A stretch of 64,000 nucleotides of DNA from an uncultured Pseudomonadales bacterium (GTDB lineage Bacteria; Pseudomonadota; Gammaproteobacteria; Pseudomonadales; Azotimanducaceae). Where the stretch lies: contig CALKBV010000013.1 in assembly GCA_937775265.1 (NCBI GenBank), positions 35,637-99,636 of the forward strand, read 5' to 3'. The notes beneath the pieces were generated by a model, which was not told the DNA's origin, ran no database searches, and was given only the letters and a program-made list of their open reading frames with translations. Below, piece by piece: positions 52,805 to 62,202 of the stretch (its first letter is position 1; every line of letters starts with the position of its first letter). Made by a program: the position numbers and the translations under genes.

Positions 52805-55390
52805 ATGTCAGAGTCCGACCACGAAGAAATCAGTACGATAAACATTGAGGACGAGCTCAAGCAGTCCTATCTCGACTATGCGATGAGCGTCATCGTTGGC
52901 AGGGCGTTGCCTGATGTTCGTGATGGGTTGAAACCCGTTCACCGCCGCGTGCTGTTTGCCATGAATGTTCTGAATAACGCCTACAATCGCTCGTATATGA
53001 AATCCGCGAGGATCGTGGGTGATGTCATTGGTAAATACCATCCCCATGGAGATACCGCGGCGTACGATACGATCGTCCGTATGGCCCAGAGCTTCTCCAT
53101 GCGATATCCCCTGGTTGATGGTCAGGGAAATTTTGGTTCCCTTGACGGGGATAGTGCGGCCGCCATGCGTTACACAGAAATACGTATGCAAAAGATTTCA
53201 CATGAGTTGCTGGCTGACCTGGATAAAGAGACGGTTGAATTCGTCGATAACTACGATGGCACGTTGCAGATGCCTGAAGTGCTGCCTGCCAGGATGCCGA
53301 ACCTGCTGATCAATGGTTCAAGCGGGATTGCCGTTGGTATGGCGACAAACATTCCACCGCACAACCTGACAGAAGTCATCAACGGTTGCCTTGCCCTGAT
53401 AGACAACCCGGAACTTACCGTCGATGGACTAATGGAGTTTATCCCTGGCCCGGATTTCCCGACCATGGGTATTATTAATGGCCGTGGGGGCATCGTCCAA
53501 GCTTATAGAACCGGTCGTGGGCGTATTCAGATGCGTTCACGCTGCGAGATTATAGCGGACGAAAAGACCGGTAAAGAAACCATCATTATCAAGGAGATTC
53601 CTTACCAGGTTAACCGCGCCCGCCTGATCGAAAAGATTGCCGAGTTGGTTAGAGATAAAAAGATTGAAGGCATCACCGAACTTCGTGACGAATCCTCCAC
53701 AGACACGCGCATCGTGATCGAATTACGCCGCGGTGAAGTGGCCGACGTGACGCTGAATAACCTTTACGCCCAGACGCAATTACAAACCGTTTTTGGTATC
53801 AACATCGTTGCGCTGGTTGAAGGTGAGCCCAAGGTGCTGAACCTGAAAGATGTGCTGGAACAGTTTGTCCTGCATCGTCGTGAGGTGGTCACCCGCCGTA
53901 CCGTATATCTGTTACGCCGGGCAAGAACACGAGGCCATGTGCTTGAAGGCCTTGCGGTTGCGCTCTCTAACATCGACCCGGTGATTGAGCTGATCAAGAG
54001 TTCTGACAATGCAACCGAGGCGCGTGAAAAGCTGGTTGCCCAGTCGTGGCGTTCCGAAAATGTCATACAGATGCTAGAGAAAGCAGGCCCTAATGCAGCC
54101 AAACCGGAAGAACTGGATGAAGCTTATGGGCTTAAGGACGATGGCAGCTACTTCCTGTCACCGGAGCAGGCCCAGGCAATTCTTGAGATGCGGCTCAACC
54201 GGCTGACGGGTCTTGAGCAGGGTCGCCTGCTGGACGAATACAGAGAGATTATCGACAACATATCCGAGCTATTGGAAATTCTGGCAAGCCAGAGTCGACT
54301 GATGGAAATCATTCGCGAGGAACTGGTCGAAATACGCGACGAGTACGGTGACGAGCGGCAGACGGAAATTATCGAGACCATGGAAGACCTCACCATGGAA
54401 GACATGATTCCTGAGCAGGATATGGTGGTCACGCTGTCACATGGTGGCTACGCGAAAACCCAGCCACTGGATACATATCGTGCTCAGCGACGTGGTGGGC
54501 GGGGCAAGACCGCCAGTACCGTTAAGGATGAGGATTATATCGAACACCTGATGGTGGCAAATACTCACGACACCCTTCTGTGTTTTACCAACCGGGGTAA
54601 GGTGTTCTGGTTGCGGGTCTTTCAGATCCCACCGGCCAGTCGAACGGCCAGGGGCCGCCCGGTCATTAATATCCTGCCATTGGATAAAGACGAAAAAATT
54701 ACTGCAATGCTTCCGGTGCACCAGTACACGGAAAATGAGTTCATTTTTATGGTGACCCTGAATGGCACCGTGAAGAAAACACCACTGATGGATTTCGCGC
54801 GTCAGCGAAGCACCGGCCTCATAGCGATCGAATTGGACGAAGGCAATACGCTGGTTAGCGCAGCCATAACCGACGGTACTCGTGACGTCATGTTATTTGG
54901 TTCCGGCGGCAAGGTTATCCGATTCAAGGAATCAGATGTCCGTGCAATGGGTCGAACAGCCCGGGGTGTTCGGGGCATCAAGCTGAAAGCTGGCCAGAAA
55001 GTGATTTCCCTGATGATTCCCGATGAAGACGGACTTGTCCTGATTGCCAGTCACAAAGGTTATGGCAAACGGAGCAAGATCGAGGAGTTCTCGGTGATTG
55101 GTCGCGGCGGCCAGGGCGTTATTGGTATGAAAACCAGCGAACGTAACGGCGATGTTGTCGGCGCAGTGCAGGTGTTCCCCGGGGATGAAGCTATCCTGAT
55201 TAGTGACAAGGGTACGCTGGTTCGTATTCCAACAGATCAGGTCTCCACCCAGGGTCGAAATACCCAGGGCGTTCGATTGATCAACCTGACCCGCGATGAG
55301 CACCTGGTGGGCATGGCGGCGGTCGACGAACCAGAAGGTGCTGAGTTCGAGGATGATGAAGATGATGACGAAGACGAGGGGTCGGAATAA
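52805..55390 (+). CDS. gyrA: DNA gyrase subunit A
   Basis: An 861-residue topoisomerase II subunit. The catalytic Tyr is Y123 in AAMRYTEIR. The quinolone region reads [12 protein letters not shown] with T84 and D88, Thr at the first site as in wild-type Pseudomonas. The GyrA box is QRRGGRGK near residue 560, and the C-terminal beta-pinwheel repeats are followed by an acidic tail ([14 protein letters not shown]). Its stop codon lies in a repeat shared with the yciK end. serC, which usually follows in Pseudomonas, is absent. Confidence 0.97.
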   Translation: MSESDHEEISTINIEDELKQSYLDYAMSVIVGRALPDVRDGLKPVHRRVLFAMNVLNNAYNRSYMKSARIVGDVIGKYHPHGDTAAYDTIVRMAQSFSMRYPLVDGQGNFGSLDGDSAAAMRYTEIRMQKISHELLADLDKETVEFVDNYDGTLQMPEVLPARMPNLLINGSSGIAVGMATNIPPHNLTEVINGCLALIDNPELTVDGLMEFIPGPDFPTMGIINGRGGIVQAYRTGRGRIQMRSRCEIIADEKTGKETIIIKEIPYQVNRARLIEKIAELVRDKKIEGITELRDESSTDTRIVIELRRGEVADVTLNNLYAQTQLQTVFGINIVALVEGEPKVLNLKDVLEQFVLHRREVVTRRTVYLLRRARTRGHVLEGLAVALSNIDPVIELIKSSDNATEAREKLVAQSWRSENVIQMLEKAGPNAAKPEELDEAYGLKDDGSYFLSPEQAQAILEMRLNRLTGLEQGRLLDEYREIIDNISELLEILASQSRLMEIIREELVEIRDEYGDERQTEIIETMEDLTMEDMIPEQDMVVTLSHGGYAKTQPLDTYRAQRRGGRGKTASTVKDEDYIEHLMVANTHDTLLCFTNRGKVFWLRVFQIPPASRTARGRPVINILPLDKDEKITAMLPVHQYTENEFIFMVTLNGTVKKTPLMDFARQRSTGLIAIELDEGNTLVSAAITDGTRDVMLFGSGGKVIRFKESDVRAMGRTARGVRGIKLKAGQKVISLMIPDEDGLVLIASHKGYGKRSKIEEFSVIGRGGQGVIGMKTSERNGDVVGAVQVFPGDEAILISDKGTLVRIPTDQVSTQGRNTQGVRLINLTRDEHLVGMAAVDEPEGAEFEDDEDDDEDEGSE

Positions 55391-55525
55391 AGTGCCGGAG
55401 TAAAATACGTTTCGTTGTATTGCTCATGACTAAGTTGTTAAATACTGTATTACCTTGAATGTCAGACACGGCTAAATCGATCCTGAATTTCACTCCGGCA
55501 CTTTACTCCGGGACTTTACTCCGAC
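55381..55525. repeat. Interrupted inverted repeat of GGAGTAAAGTGCC flanking the gyrA/pheA gap
   Basis: Left copies at 55381-55406 (GTCGGAATAAAGTGCCGGAG, including the gyrA stop) face right copies at 55492-55525, whose complement is GTCGGAGTAAAGTCCCGGAG followed by TAAAGTGCCGGAGT. The units repeat about every 13 bases. The arms could form a long stem around a loop of roughly 85 bases. The core matches the rluB/yciK inverted repeat. Confidence 0.75.
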
Positions 55526-55532
55526 TTCAAAA

Positions 55533-56642
55533 ATGACTGATTCCGACAAAACAACCAGCCTTGATGATCTGCGCAACCGGATTGATCAGCTCGACACTGA
55601 AATACTGAAGAAGCTGAACGAGCGTGCCCGCTGCGCGCTTGATGTAGCAGAGGTAAAACTCCGGGAATCCGGCGGTGAGGCCCCGGTGTTCTACCGCCCG
55701 GAACGTGAAGCCCAGGTCCTTCGCAGAATGTCCGAGCTCAATCAGGGCCCACTGTCCAGTGAGAAAGTCACACAGGTTTATCGACAGATCATGTCTGCCT
55801 GTCTGGCGCTTGAGGAACCATTAAAGGTGGCATACCTCGGTCCTCAAGGCACTTTTACCCAGATGGCGACACTCAAGCAGTTCGGTGACTCTGTCGTAGG
55901 CATACCATTGGTAACGGTTGACGATGTTTTCCGGGAAGTCACTTCGGAATCTTGTCATTACGGTGTTGTACCGGTGGAAAATTCAACGGAAGGCGTGATT
56001 AACCACACCTTGGACAACTTTCTTGATTCTAATCTACGTATTTGTGGTGAGGTAGAGATCAGGGTTCATCATCACCTGATGGTATCGCCCGAAGCAACCG
56101 GTGAAATAAAACGAATCTACTCCCATCAGCAAACACTTGGTCAGTGTCGCCGTTGGCTGAATGGCCATTACCCGAGCGTGGAGCGACTGACTGCTTCCAG
56201 TAATGCAGAGGCTGCCAGAAGGGTCGCGGAAGAAAAAGATGCTGCCGCCATCGCAGGTGAAATGGCCGCAGAAATCTATGGCCTAGATATTCTGTCTCGT
56301 CAGATTGAAGACGAGTCAGATAACACCACGCGTTTTATCGTCGTAGGACGCGAAGACATTGGGCCCAGTGGTAACGACAAGACTTCGATCGTTGTCTCCA
56401 CGCACAACCAGCCCGGGGCCTTGTATAAGCTGCTGGAACCGTTTCACAGGCATGGTGTTTCGCTGACTTCTATCGAAACGCGTCCTTCCCGCACCGGCAT
56501 GTGGTCATACGTCTTCTTCATTGATTTCGATGGGCACAAGGATGATGAGCTGATTCAAACCGTCCTTGGCGAAATTGATTCCGATGCACTCGAAGTCAAG
56601 ATGCTGGGCAGCTACCCGCGAGCTATTAGCCACTCAAGATAG
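55533..56642 (+). CDS. pheA: Chorismate mutase/prephenate dehydratase (P-protein)
   Basis: A 369-residue bifunctional enzyme of phenylalanine synthesis. Chorismate mutase (residues 10-95): LDDLRNRIDQLDTEILKKLNERA-like with the catalytic Arg/Lys set and FYRPEREAQVL. Dehydratase (about 97-280): VAYLGPQGTFTQMA, VPVENSTEGVINHTLD and DNTTRFIVVG. ACT regulatory domain (about 292-365): GALYKLLEPFHRHGVSLTSIE followed by TRPSR, the phenylalanine-binding motif. Followed by hisC and tyrA. Confidence 0.96.
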   Translation: MTDSDKTTSLDDLRNRIDQLDTEILKKLNERARCALDVAEVKLRESGGEAPVFYRPEREAQVLRRMSELNQGPLSSEKVTQVYRQIMSACLALEEPLKVAYLGPQGTFTQMATLKQFGDSVVGIPLVTVDDVFREVTSESCHYGVVPVENSTEGVINHTLDNFLDSNLRICGEVEIRVHHHLMVSPEATGEIKRIYSHQQTLGQCRRWLNGHYPSVERLTASSNAEAARRVAEEKDAAAIAGEMAAEIYGLDILSRQIEDESDNTTRFIVVGREDIGPSGNDKTSIVVSTHNQPGALYKLLEPFHRHGVSLTSIETRPSRTGMWSYVFFIDFDGHKDDELIQTVLGEIDSDALEVKMLGSYPRAISHSR

Positions 56643-56677
56643 GAAGGCTCCCAACGGGTTTTTGTTCGAGCAACATG

Positions 56678-56704
56678 CACCGCGGTGACTATTTCCCGTG
56701 AGGT
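56678..56704. other. Intergenic motif shared with 23.35 kb
   Basis: CACCGCGGTG, AC, TATTTCCC, GTGAGGT. It matches the motif at 23348-23375 in sequence and spacing. It lies 80-105 bases before hisC. Binding site or repeat remnant. Confidence 0.45.
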
Positions 56705-56784
56705 GACAGATTTGTTAACTAACATTATTTGAGAGGCGTATTTTAATGGTGCAGAACACGATGTTAGGGACGGAAACTAGCTAA

Positions 56785-57912
56785 ATGGTCGATTTTCTAA
56801 AACTGGCGCAGCCAGGTATTACTGAGCTGTCCCCTTATCAACCTGGAAAGCCTGTTGAAGAGCTTGAGCGGGAACTCGGTATCGCCGACATCATCAAACT
56901 CGCTAGCAATGAAAACCCGCTGGGGCCTTCACCGGTTGTCAGAGCGAGTATTTCCGGCCAGCTGGCAGAACTGGCGCGCTACCCGGATGGAAGTGCCTAC
57001 CAGTTAAAAGATAAGTTGCAGGCTAAGCTTGGCATTGTTCCCGCCATGGTCACCGTGGGCAATGGTTCAAATGATGTACTCGAGTTGGTTGCCAGGGTGT
57101 TTCTGGGGCCTGGGCTCGAATCAATCGTATCGGAGCATTCCTTTGTCGTCTATCCGCTGGTGACCAAATCGCTTGGCGCTGAGCTGACTGTCATACCTGC
57201 AATCGACTTCGGTCAGGACCTTAAAGCAACGCTGGCGGCTATCAGTGACCGAACCAGGATCGTCTTTATTGCCAACCCCAACAACCCGACCGGTACCTGG
57301 GTGAGCAAGCAAAGTCTGCTCAGTTTCCTTGATGCCGTGCCAGAAGAAGTCCTGGTTGTCCTGGATGAAGCCTACGCCGAGTATGTTGCTGAGCCTGACT
57401 ATCCCAACGGGCTTGAGCTTGTCGGCGACTATCCCAACCTGATTGTGACCCGAACCTTTTCCAAGGCTTATGGGCTTGCGGGGCTGAGGATAGGGTATTC
57501 CGTCAGTCACCCGGATATCGCTGACCTGATGAACAGAGTTCGGCAGCCTTTTAATGTGAATGCCATGTCCCTTGCCGCGGCACTGGTCGCGTTGGATGAC
57601 GAAGCCCACCTTCAGGAATCGATCCGGGTTAATAATGAAGGCATGAAAATGCTAACGGATGCCTGTGACCAGCTTGGGCTGGACTACATTCCCTCGGTCG
57701 GTAATTTTCTAACGATCGACTTTGGGCGTGATGCGATGCCAATTTATGAGCGCCTGTTGCGAGAAGGCGTCATTGTCCGACCCATTGGGGTTTACGGCAT
57801 GCCGAATCACCTCAGAGTGACGATCGGGCTGCCAGAAGAGAATATGCGGTTCATCGATAGTTTGAAAGAAGCCCTTAGCGGGGGCGTAAAAGAAGCCCTT
57901 AGCGGGGGCTAA
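56785..57912 (+). CDS. hisC: Histidinol-phosphate aminotransferase
   Basis: A 375-residue class I/II PLP aminotransferase. LASNENPLGPSP is the substrate loop; IVFIANPNNPTGTW and VLDEAYAEY hold the cofactor Asn, Asp and Tyr; the PLP lysine is in TFSKAYGLAGLRIGY. In this pheA-hisC-tyrA setting the enzyme may also serve aromatic amino acid synthesis (hisC2 of Pseudomonas). The last 14 residues (KEALSGGVKEALSGG) come from a short DNA repeat rather than from the family sequence. Confidence 0.94.
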   Translation: MVDFLKLAQPGITELSPYQPGKPVEELERELGIADIIKLASNENPLGPSPVVRASISGQLAELARYPDGSAYQLKDKLQAKLGIVPAMVTVGNGSNDVLELVARVFLGPGLESIVSEHSFVVYPLVTKSLGAELTVIPAIDFGQDLKATLAAISDRTRIVFIANPNNPTGTWVSKQSLLSFLDAVPEEVLVVLDEAYAEYVAEPDYPNGLELVGDYPNLIVTRTFSKAYGLAGLRIGYSVSHPDIADLMNRVRQPFNVNAMSLAAALVALDDEAHLQESIRVNNEGMKMLTDACDQLGLDYIPSVGNFLTIDFGRDAMPIYERLLREGVIVRPIGVYGMPNHLRVTIGLPEENMRFIDSLKEALSGGVKEALSGG

Positions 57913-57943
57913 AAAGCCCTTAGCGGGGGCGTAACACCCCCGC
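57865..57943 (+). repeat. Triple repeat of GCCCTTAGCGGGGGC at the hisC end, with hairpin
   Basis: Copies at 57871, 57895 and 57916. The first two are in frame (24 bases apart) and encode the hisC tail; the second carries the TAA stop. The third is followed by GTAACACCCCCGC, which pairs with it (GCGGGGG/CCCCCGC, 57923-57943) as a hairpin without a T tract. The core resembles the CAGCCCTGAGCGG repeat seen elsewhere. Confidence 0.85.
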
Positions 57944-57964
57944 CTAGCACGGACCTGAAGCAAG

Positions 57965-58882
57965 ATGGTTGAATCCGCTCAGATAAAACAGGAGTTTAGA
58001 CAAGTATCTGTGATCGGGCTTGGTCTGATTGGTGGTTCCATTGCGGCGGGCATTAAACAGCAGGGGTTAGCGTCTTCTGTGTGTGCCTGGGACGAGAATG
58101 CTGCCAACCTAGCGTTGGGCCATGACCTTGGCATCATTGATAGCATCGCCGCCGATATTCACGAGGCAACTGCCCAAGCTGATCTCATCATCCTGGCAGT
58201 GCCTGTCCAGTCGATGGAACAGGTGCTGCATGACATTGATCTCAAGGATCAGGTGATTACCGACGTTGGCAGTGTGAAGGGCATCGCCGTTGAAGCGGCT
58301 CGCCGTGTTTTTGGCCAACTGCCTGAGAATTTTATCCCTGGTCATCCCATTGCCGGATCCGAAAAACAGGGTGTTGTAGCCGCCGACCCGAACCTGTTTC
58401 GCCAGCATAAAGTGATCCTGACGCCGGAAGAGGGCTCTAACCCAGCGGCGATAGCGAGGGTTGAAAAACTGTGGTGTGGCCTGGGTGCAGACGTTGTCAG
58501 AATGTCTGTATCCCACCACGATGACGTTCTGGCACAAACCAGCCATTTACCTCACCTGCTTGCGTATGCCCTGGTAGATACGCTTTCTGCCGGAGGGGAT
58601 AGCCTTGAGGTGTTCGAATACGCCGCCGGAGGTTTTCGCGACTTTTCGCGCATTGCCGCATCAGATCCCACCATGTGGAGTGATATCTTTCAGGCTAACA
58701 AGGAACCTCTGGTGCAGGTGCTGGATCAGTACCTGCTGAAGCTCGAGACGCTGAAACAGTTGATAGAATCCGGGGAAGCCGACCAGATTAAGGTTTTGCT
58801 CAGTAGGGCCAAGGTAGCCAGGGATCATTTCTCTAATATTCAGGCCATCGCTCGGTCTAAAAGTGGCCCGGACAAAGAATGA
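57965..58882 (+). CDS. tyrA: Prephenate dehydrogenase
   Basis: A 305-residue NAD-dependent enzyme of tyrosine synthesis. The NAD site is VIGLGLIGGSIAAG; DVGSVKG, GHPIAGSEKQGV (catalytic His) and SHLPHLLAYAL follow. In Pseudomonas this is the front part of a TyrA-AroA fusion; here it ends after the TyrA part and overlaps cmk by four bases, so aroA must be elsewhere. Mechanistically it could accept prephenate or arogenate. Confidence 0.93.
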   Translation: MVESAQIKQEFRQVSVIGLGLIGGSIAAGIKQQGLASSVCAWDENAANLALGHDLGIIDSIAADIHEATAQADLIILAVPVQSMEQVLHDIDLKDQVITDVGSVKGIAVEAARRVFGQLPENFIPGHPIAGSEKQGVVAADPNLFRQHKVILTPEEGSNPAAIARVEKLWCGLGADVVRMSVSHHDDVLAQTSHLPHLLAYALVDTLSAGGDSLEVFEYAAGGFRDFSRIAASDPTMWSDIFQANKEPLVQVLDQYLLKLETLKQLIESGEADQIKVLLSRAKVARDHFSNIQAIARSKSGPDKE

Positions 58883-59577
58883 CTAACCATGTACCAATCA
58901 TTGCTTTGGACGGTCCTAGTGGCTCAGGCAAAGGCGTCGTCGCCAATTTCTTGTCTACTCAGTATGAATTTCATCTGCTCGATAGCGGAGCACTTTATCG
59001 ACTGGTTGGAATTGCGGCGCGACGGACCAGCATAGCGTTGGAAAATTCGCCCCTGGATGAGGCTGTACTTGGTGAAATCGCCCGTAGCCTTGATGTGGCG
59101 TTCACCTCCACTAACGATCCCGAAGACCCCCTGGAAATAACGCTTTTCGGGGAACAGGTCGGCCATGAAGTGCGTACTAATGAGGCCGGCGTCGATGCTT
59201 CGCGGGTGGCGTCATTACCGGCCGTGCGTGATGGGCTATTTGAGCTGCAGCGCTCGTTTCGACAGGCTCCGGGGCTGGTTGCCGATGGCAGAGATATGGG
59301 GACTGTCATTTTCCCTGAAGCAGACGTCAAAATCTATCTGACGGCCTCTGCTGAGGCAAGGGCCGAGAGGCGCTATAACCAGTTGATACATAAGGGTATT
59401 GGTGTTAACCTGCACGACCTTTTTCAGAGCATCCAGGCTCGGGATGAGCGGGATATGAACCGAGCGGTTTCTCCCCTTACGCCGGCAGAGGATGCTTTAG
59501 TCATCGACAGCACCGACATGGACATCGAAGAAGTCCTGCAAAATGTCAAAGCTATCGTGACTGAAAAACTGGGTTGA
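58879..59577 (+). CDS. cmk: Cytidylate kinase
   Basis: A 232-residue nucleoside monophosphate kinase acting on CMP and dCMP. P-loop GPSGSGKGVVA; LLDSGALYRLVGIAA; VADGRDMGTVIFPEADVKIYL-like centre; RDERDMNRAVSPLTPAEDALVIDST near the end. Start overlaps tyrA. Followed by rpsA as usual. Confidence 0.96.
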   Translation: MTNHVPIIALDGPSGSGKGVVANFLSTQYEFHLLDSGALYRLVGIAARRTSIALENSPLDEAVLGEIARSLDVAFTSTNDPEDPLEITLFGEQVGHEVRTNEAGVDASRVASLPAVRDGLFELQRSFRQAPGLVADGRDMGTVIFPEADVKIYLTASAEARAERRYNQLIHKGIGVNLHDLFQSIQARDERDMNRAVSPLTPAEDALVIDSTDMDIEEVLQNVKAIVTEKLG

Positions 59578-59586
59578 TCGAGGGCA

Positions 59587-59714
59587 CCAACACCCTGAAT
59601 CGTTCGCGAGATTTATGCGACACACAGGGGGCAATCGAATCAACTTTACTTTAATCAGGCCTGCGGGTGTTGGAACCGTGGAGAACGTAGGGCGAAAGCC
59701 CAGGAAGTCATTGA
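59587..59714 (+). promoter_or_regulatory. Structured leader of rpsA
   Basis: CCAACACCC (59587-59595) pairs with GGGTGTTGG (59665-59673), and GGGC-GAAA-GCCC (59690-59701) forms a tetraloop hairpin. AGGAAG then sits seven bases before the ATG. S1 represses its own translation through a folded leader in E. coli; this one could work the same way (inference). Confidence 0.45.
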
Positions 59715-61406
59715 ATGAGCGAGAGTTTTGCAGAGCTTTTTGAAGAAAGCCTAAGAATAATAGATATGAAATCCGGTGCAATCATCACCGGAGTCGTAGT
59801 AGACATCGATAGTGAATGGGTCACGGTACACGCCGGGCTCAAATCCGAAGGTGTCATCCCCCGAGAAGAATTCCTTAACGATAATCGAGAACTGGAAGTC
59901 GAAATTGGCGACACAGTTCAGGTATCTATGGATGCAGTGGATGACGGATTCGGTGAAACACGTCTGTCACGGGAAAAGGCGAAACGCGCCGAATCCTGGA
60001 TGATGCTCGAAAGCGTCTACGAGAAGCAGGAAGTCGTTAACGGTTTGATCAGTGGTCGAGTCAAGGGTGGTTTCACCGTTGAGATCCAGGATATCAGGGC
60101 ATTCCTGCCTGGTTCACTGGTTGATGTGCGGCCGCTTCGTGAGAACGAGCAGCTTGAAGGCCGGGAAATGGAATTCAAGGTGATCAAGCTGGACCAGAAG
60201 CGCAACAATGTTGTCGTTTCCAGAAGAGCAGTCCTTGAAGCAGAGAACAGTGTAGAGCGCGAAGCGCTGCTGGAATCTCTGCAGGAAGGCCAGGGAGTCA
60301 AAGGTATCGTCAAGAACCTTACCGATTACGGTGCGTTCGTTGACCTTGGTGGTGTTGACGGCCTGCTTCACATTACAGATATGGCCTGGAAGCGAATCAA
60401 GCATCCGGGTGAGATCGTCGCAGTCGGTGACGAGATCGACGTTAAAATTCTCAAGTTTGACCGCGAGCGTAACCGCGTATCCCTTGGGCTCAAGCAGCTC
60501 GGTGAAGATCCATGGGTTGCTATTACCCAACGATATCCTGAAGGTGCGCGCACCATGGCTCGTGTGACCAATCTGACAGACTACGGTTGTTTCGCAGAGA
60601 TCGAAGAGGGTGTCGAAGGCCTGGTTCACGTTTCTGAAATGGATTGGACCAATCGCAACATCCACCCAAGCAAAGTTGTGCAGGTAGGTGATGAGGTTGA
60701 AGTCATGGTCCTGGATATCGACGAAGAACGTCGTCGAATTTCTCTCGGTATCAAGCAGTGCCAGGGCAACCCATGGGAAGAGTTTTCTGTGCTTCATGGC
60801 AAGGGTGACAAGATCCGGGGCTACATTAAGTCCATCACGGACTTTGGTATCTTTATTGGCTTGGACGGCAACATCGATGGTCTTGTGCATCTGTCTGATA
60901 TCTCCTGGAACGAGCAGGGCGAGCAGGCAGTACGTCGATTCACCAAGGGCGATGAAATTGAAACGATCATCCTGTCTATTGATGCTGAACGCGAGCGTAT
61001 TTCTCTTGGCTTAAAGCAGATGGAAGAAGATCCGTTCAATGACTATATTGCTATCAATGAGCGTGGTGCGATTGTCAACGGTAAGGTTAAAGAGGTTGAC
61101 GCCAAGCAGGCTGTCCTGCAGATGGCTGAAGAAGTTGAAGCTGTGCTGAAAGCTTCTGAAATCAGTGTCGATCGGGTTGAAGATGCTCGAAACGTCATTA
61201 AGGTAGGCGATGATATTGAAGTTAAGATTATTTCGGTCGATCGAAAGAATCGCACGCTGGGTGTTTCCATCAAAGCCAAGGACGTGGCTGATGAGCAGGA
61301 AGCTGTCAGGGAACATCGTGAGAAAGAGTCAGATGTGGCTCCTACTACTATTGGTGACCTGATCAAGCAGCAGATGGACACCAGTACCGAGGAGGCTAAG
61401 CCTTAA
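59715..61406 (+). CDS. rpsA: 30S ribosomal protein S1
   Basis: 563 residues with six S1 (OB-fold) repeats: about 20-87, 105-170, 190-260, 277-347, 364-434 and 451-520. Repeats 3-6 are the RNA-binding ones, recognisable as [33 protein letters not shown] units. It brings mRNA to the 30S subunit. Length is close to E. coli S1 (557). Confidence 0.97.
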   Translation: MSESFAELFEESLRIIDMKSGAIITGVVVDIDSEWVTVHAGLKSEGVIPREEFLNDNRELEVEIGDTVQVSMDAVDDGFGETRLSREKAKRAESWMMLESVYEKQEVVNGLISGRVKGGFTVEIQDIRAFLPGSLVDVRPLRENEQLEGREMEFKVIKLDQKRNNVVVSRRAVLEAENSVEREALLESLQEGQGVKGIVKNLTDYGAFVDLGGVDGLLHITDMAWKRIKHPGEIVAVGDEIDVKILKFDRERNRVSLGLKQLGEDPWVAITQRYPEGARTMARVTNLTDYGCFAEIEEGVEGLVHVSEMDWTNRNIHPSKVVQVGDEVEVMVLDIDEERRRISLGIKQCQGNPWEEFSVLHGKGDKIRGYIKSITDFGIFIGLDGNIDGLVHLSDISWNEQGEQAVRRFTKGDEIETIILSIDAERERISLGLKQMEEDPFNDYIAINERGAIVNGKVKEVDAKQAVLQMAEEVEAVLKASEISVDRVEDARNVIKVGDDIEVKIISVDRKNRTLGVSIKAKDVADEQEAVREHREKESDVAPTTIGDLIKQQMDTSTEEAKP

Positions 61407-61414
61407 GTGTAAGC

Positions 61415-61732
61415 ATGACGAAGTCGGAGCTGATAGAGAGAATTGCTGCAGTTCAGGGCCAATTGTCTGCCAAAGACGTTGAGCTTGCTGTGAAAATGAT
61501 CCTCGATCATATGGTCGAAGTGCTTGCCGTAGGTGAGCGCATCGAGATTCGAGGATTCGGCAGTTTCTCTCTACACTACCGGGCACCGCGACTGGGGCGT
61601 AACCCCAAGACCGGCGAGAAGGTAGAGCTTGCAGGCAAGTATGTGCCGCACTTTAAGCCAGGCAAAGAGTTGCGAGAGCGTGTGAATCTTTCGTTACTGG
61701 AAGTGTTAGAAGAAACACCTCCGCAGTTCTAG
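61415..61732 (+). CDS. ihfB: Integration host factor subunit beta
   Basis: A 105-residue DNA-bending HU-family protein: [45 protein letters not shown] arm with the intercalating Pro, and [14 protein letters not shown]. Works as a dimer with IhfA. Eight bases after rpsA, with a terminator after it. Confidence 0.96.
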   Translation: MTKSELIERIAAVQGQLSAKDVELAVKMILDHMVEVLAVGERIEIRGFGSFSLHYRAPRLGRNPKTGEKVELAGKYVPHFKPGKELRERVNLSLLEVLEETPPQF

Positions 61733-61742
61733 TCAGTAGTAC

Positions 61743-61771
61743 AAAAAAGGGCGACTTAGGTCGCCTTTTTT
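61743..61771 (+). terminator. Rho-independent terminator after ihfB
   Basis: Six A, then GGCGAC-TTAG-GTCGCC and six T. Confidence 0.93.
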
Positions 61772-61878
61772 ATTGGTGGCCCGAGATCGCGCCATCCCCT
61801 GATAGCCAAGAACATGCGCAGAAGCGCAAAATCCCCATTCGTTGTAGAATCCCCCCATCTGATCGAAAGGGCCCCTTC

Positions 61879-62193
61879 ATGGGTTTTATCAAAAAAACAC
61901 TTTTCCTGTTTATCGCGCTGGTTGCCTTCCTGGTTGCCCTGCTCGCGGCTGCCGACAATAGTGCCGAAGTCGCCCTCAGGTTCCTGGAATACGAAACACC
62001 TGTTTGGCCGATTTCCTGGTGGATGATCTCCGCTTTCGTCGTCGGCGTTGTCTTCGGCAACCTGCTTAACGTGGTTTCTAATACTCGCCTGCGAATGGAT
62101 GCTCGCCGCGCAAGAAAAACTGCGGATGGCCGGACCCAGGAGCTGGATCAGGCAAGAGCCCAGCCCGTTTCACAAGTTCCAGCGGAAACATAA
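61879..62193 (+). CDS. lapA: LapA-family inner membrane protein
   Basis: A 104-residue protein with two membrane helices (about 5-25 and 45-65) and a basic cytosolic coil (RLRMDARRARKTADGR). DNSAEVALRFLEYETPVWPISWWMIS-like sequence fits the LapA/DUF1049 family, which works with LapB in lipopolysaccharide assembly and LpxC control. Nine bases before lapB. Confidence 0.92.
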   Translation: MGFIKKTLFLFIALVAFLVALLAAADNSAEVALRFLEYETPVWPISWWMISAFVVGVVFGNLLNVVSNTRLRMDARRARKTADGRTQELDQARAQPVSQVPAET

Positions 62194-62202
62194 TAAACGA
62201 TT

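Noticed and set aside
60114..60890. A 258-codon open frame on the reverse strand of rpsA
   Set aside because: It lies wholly inside rpsA, has no family-like motif or ribosome site, and is explained by the codon bias of the S1 repeats.
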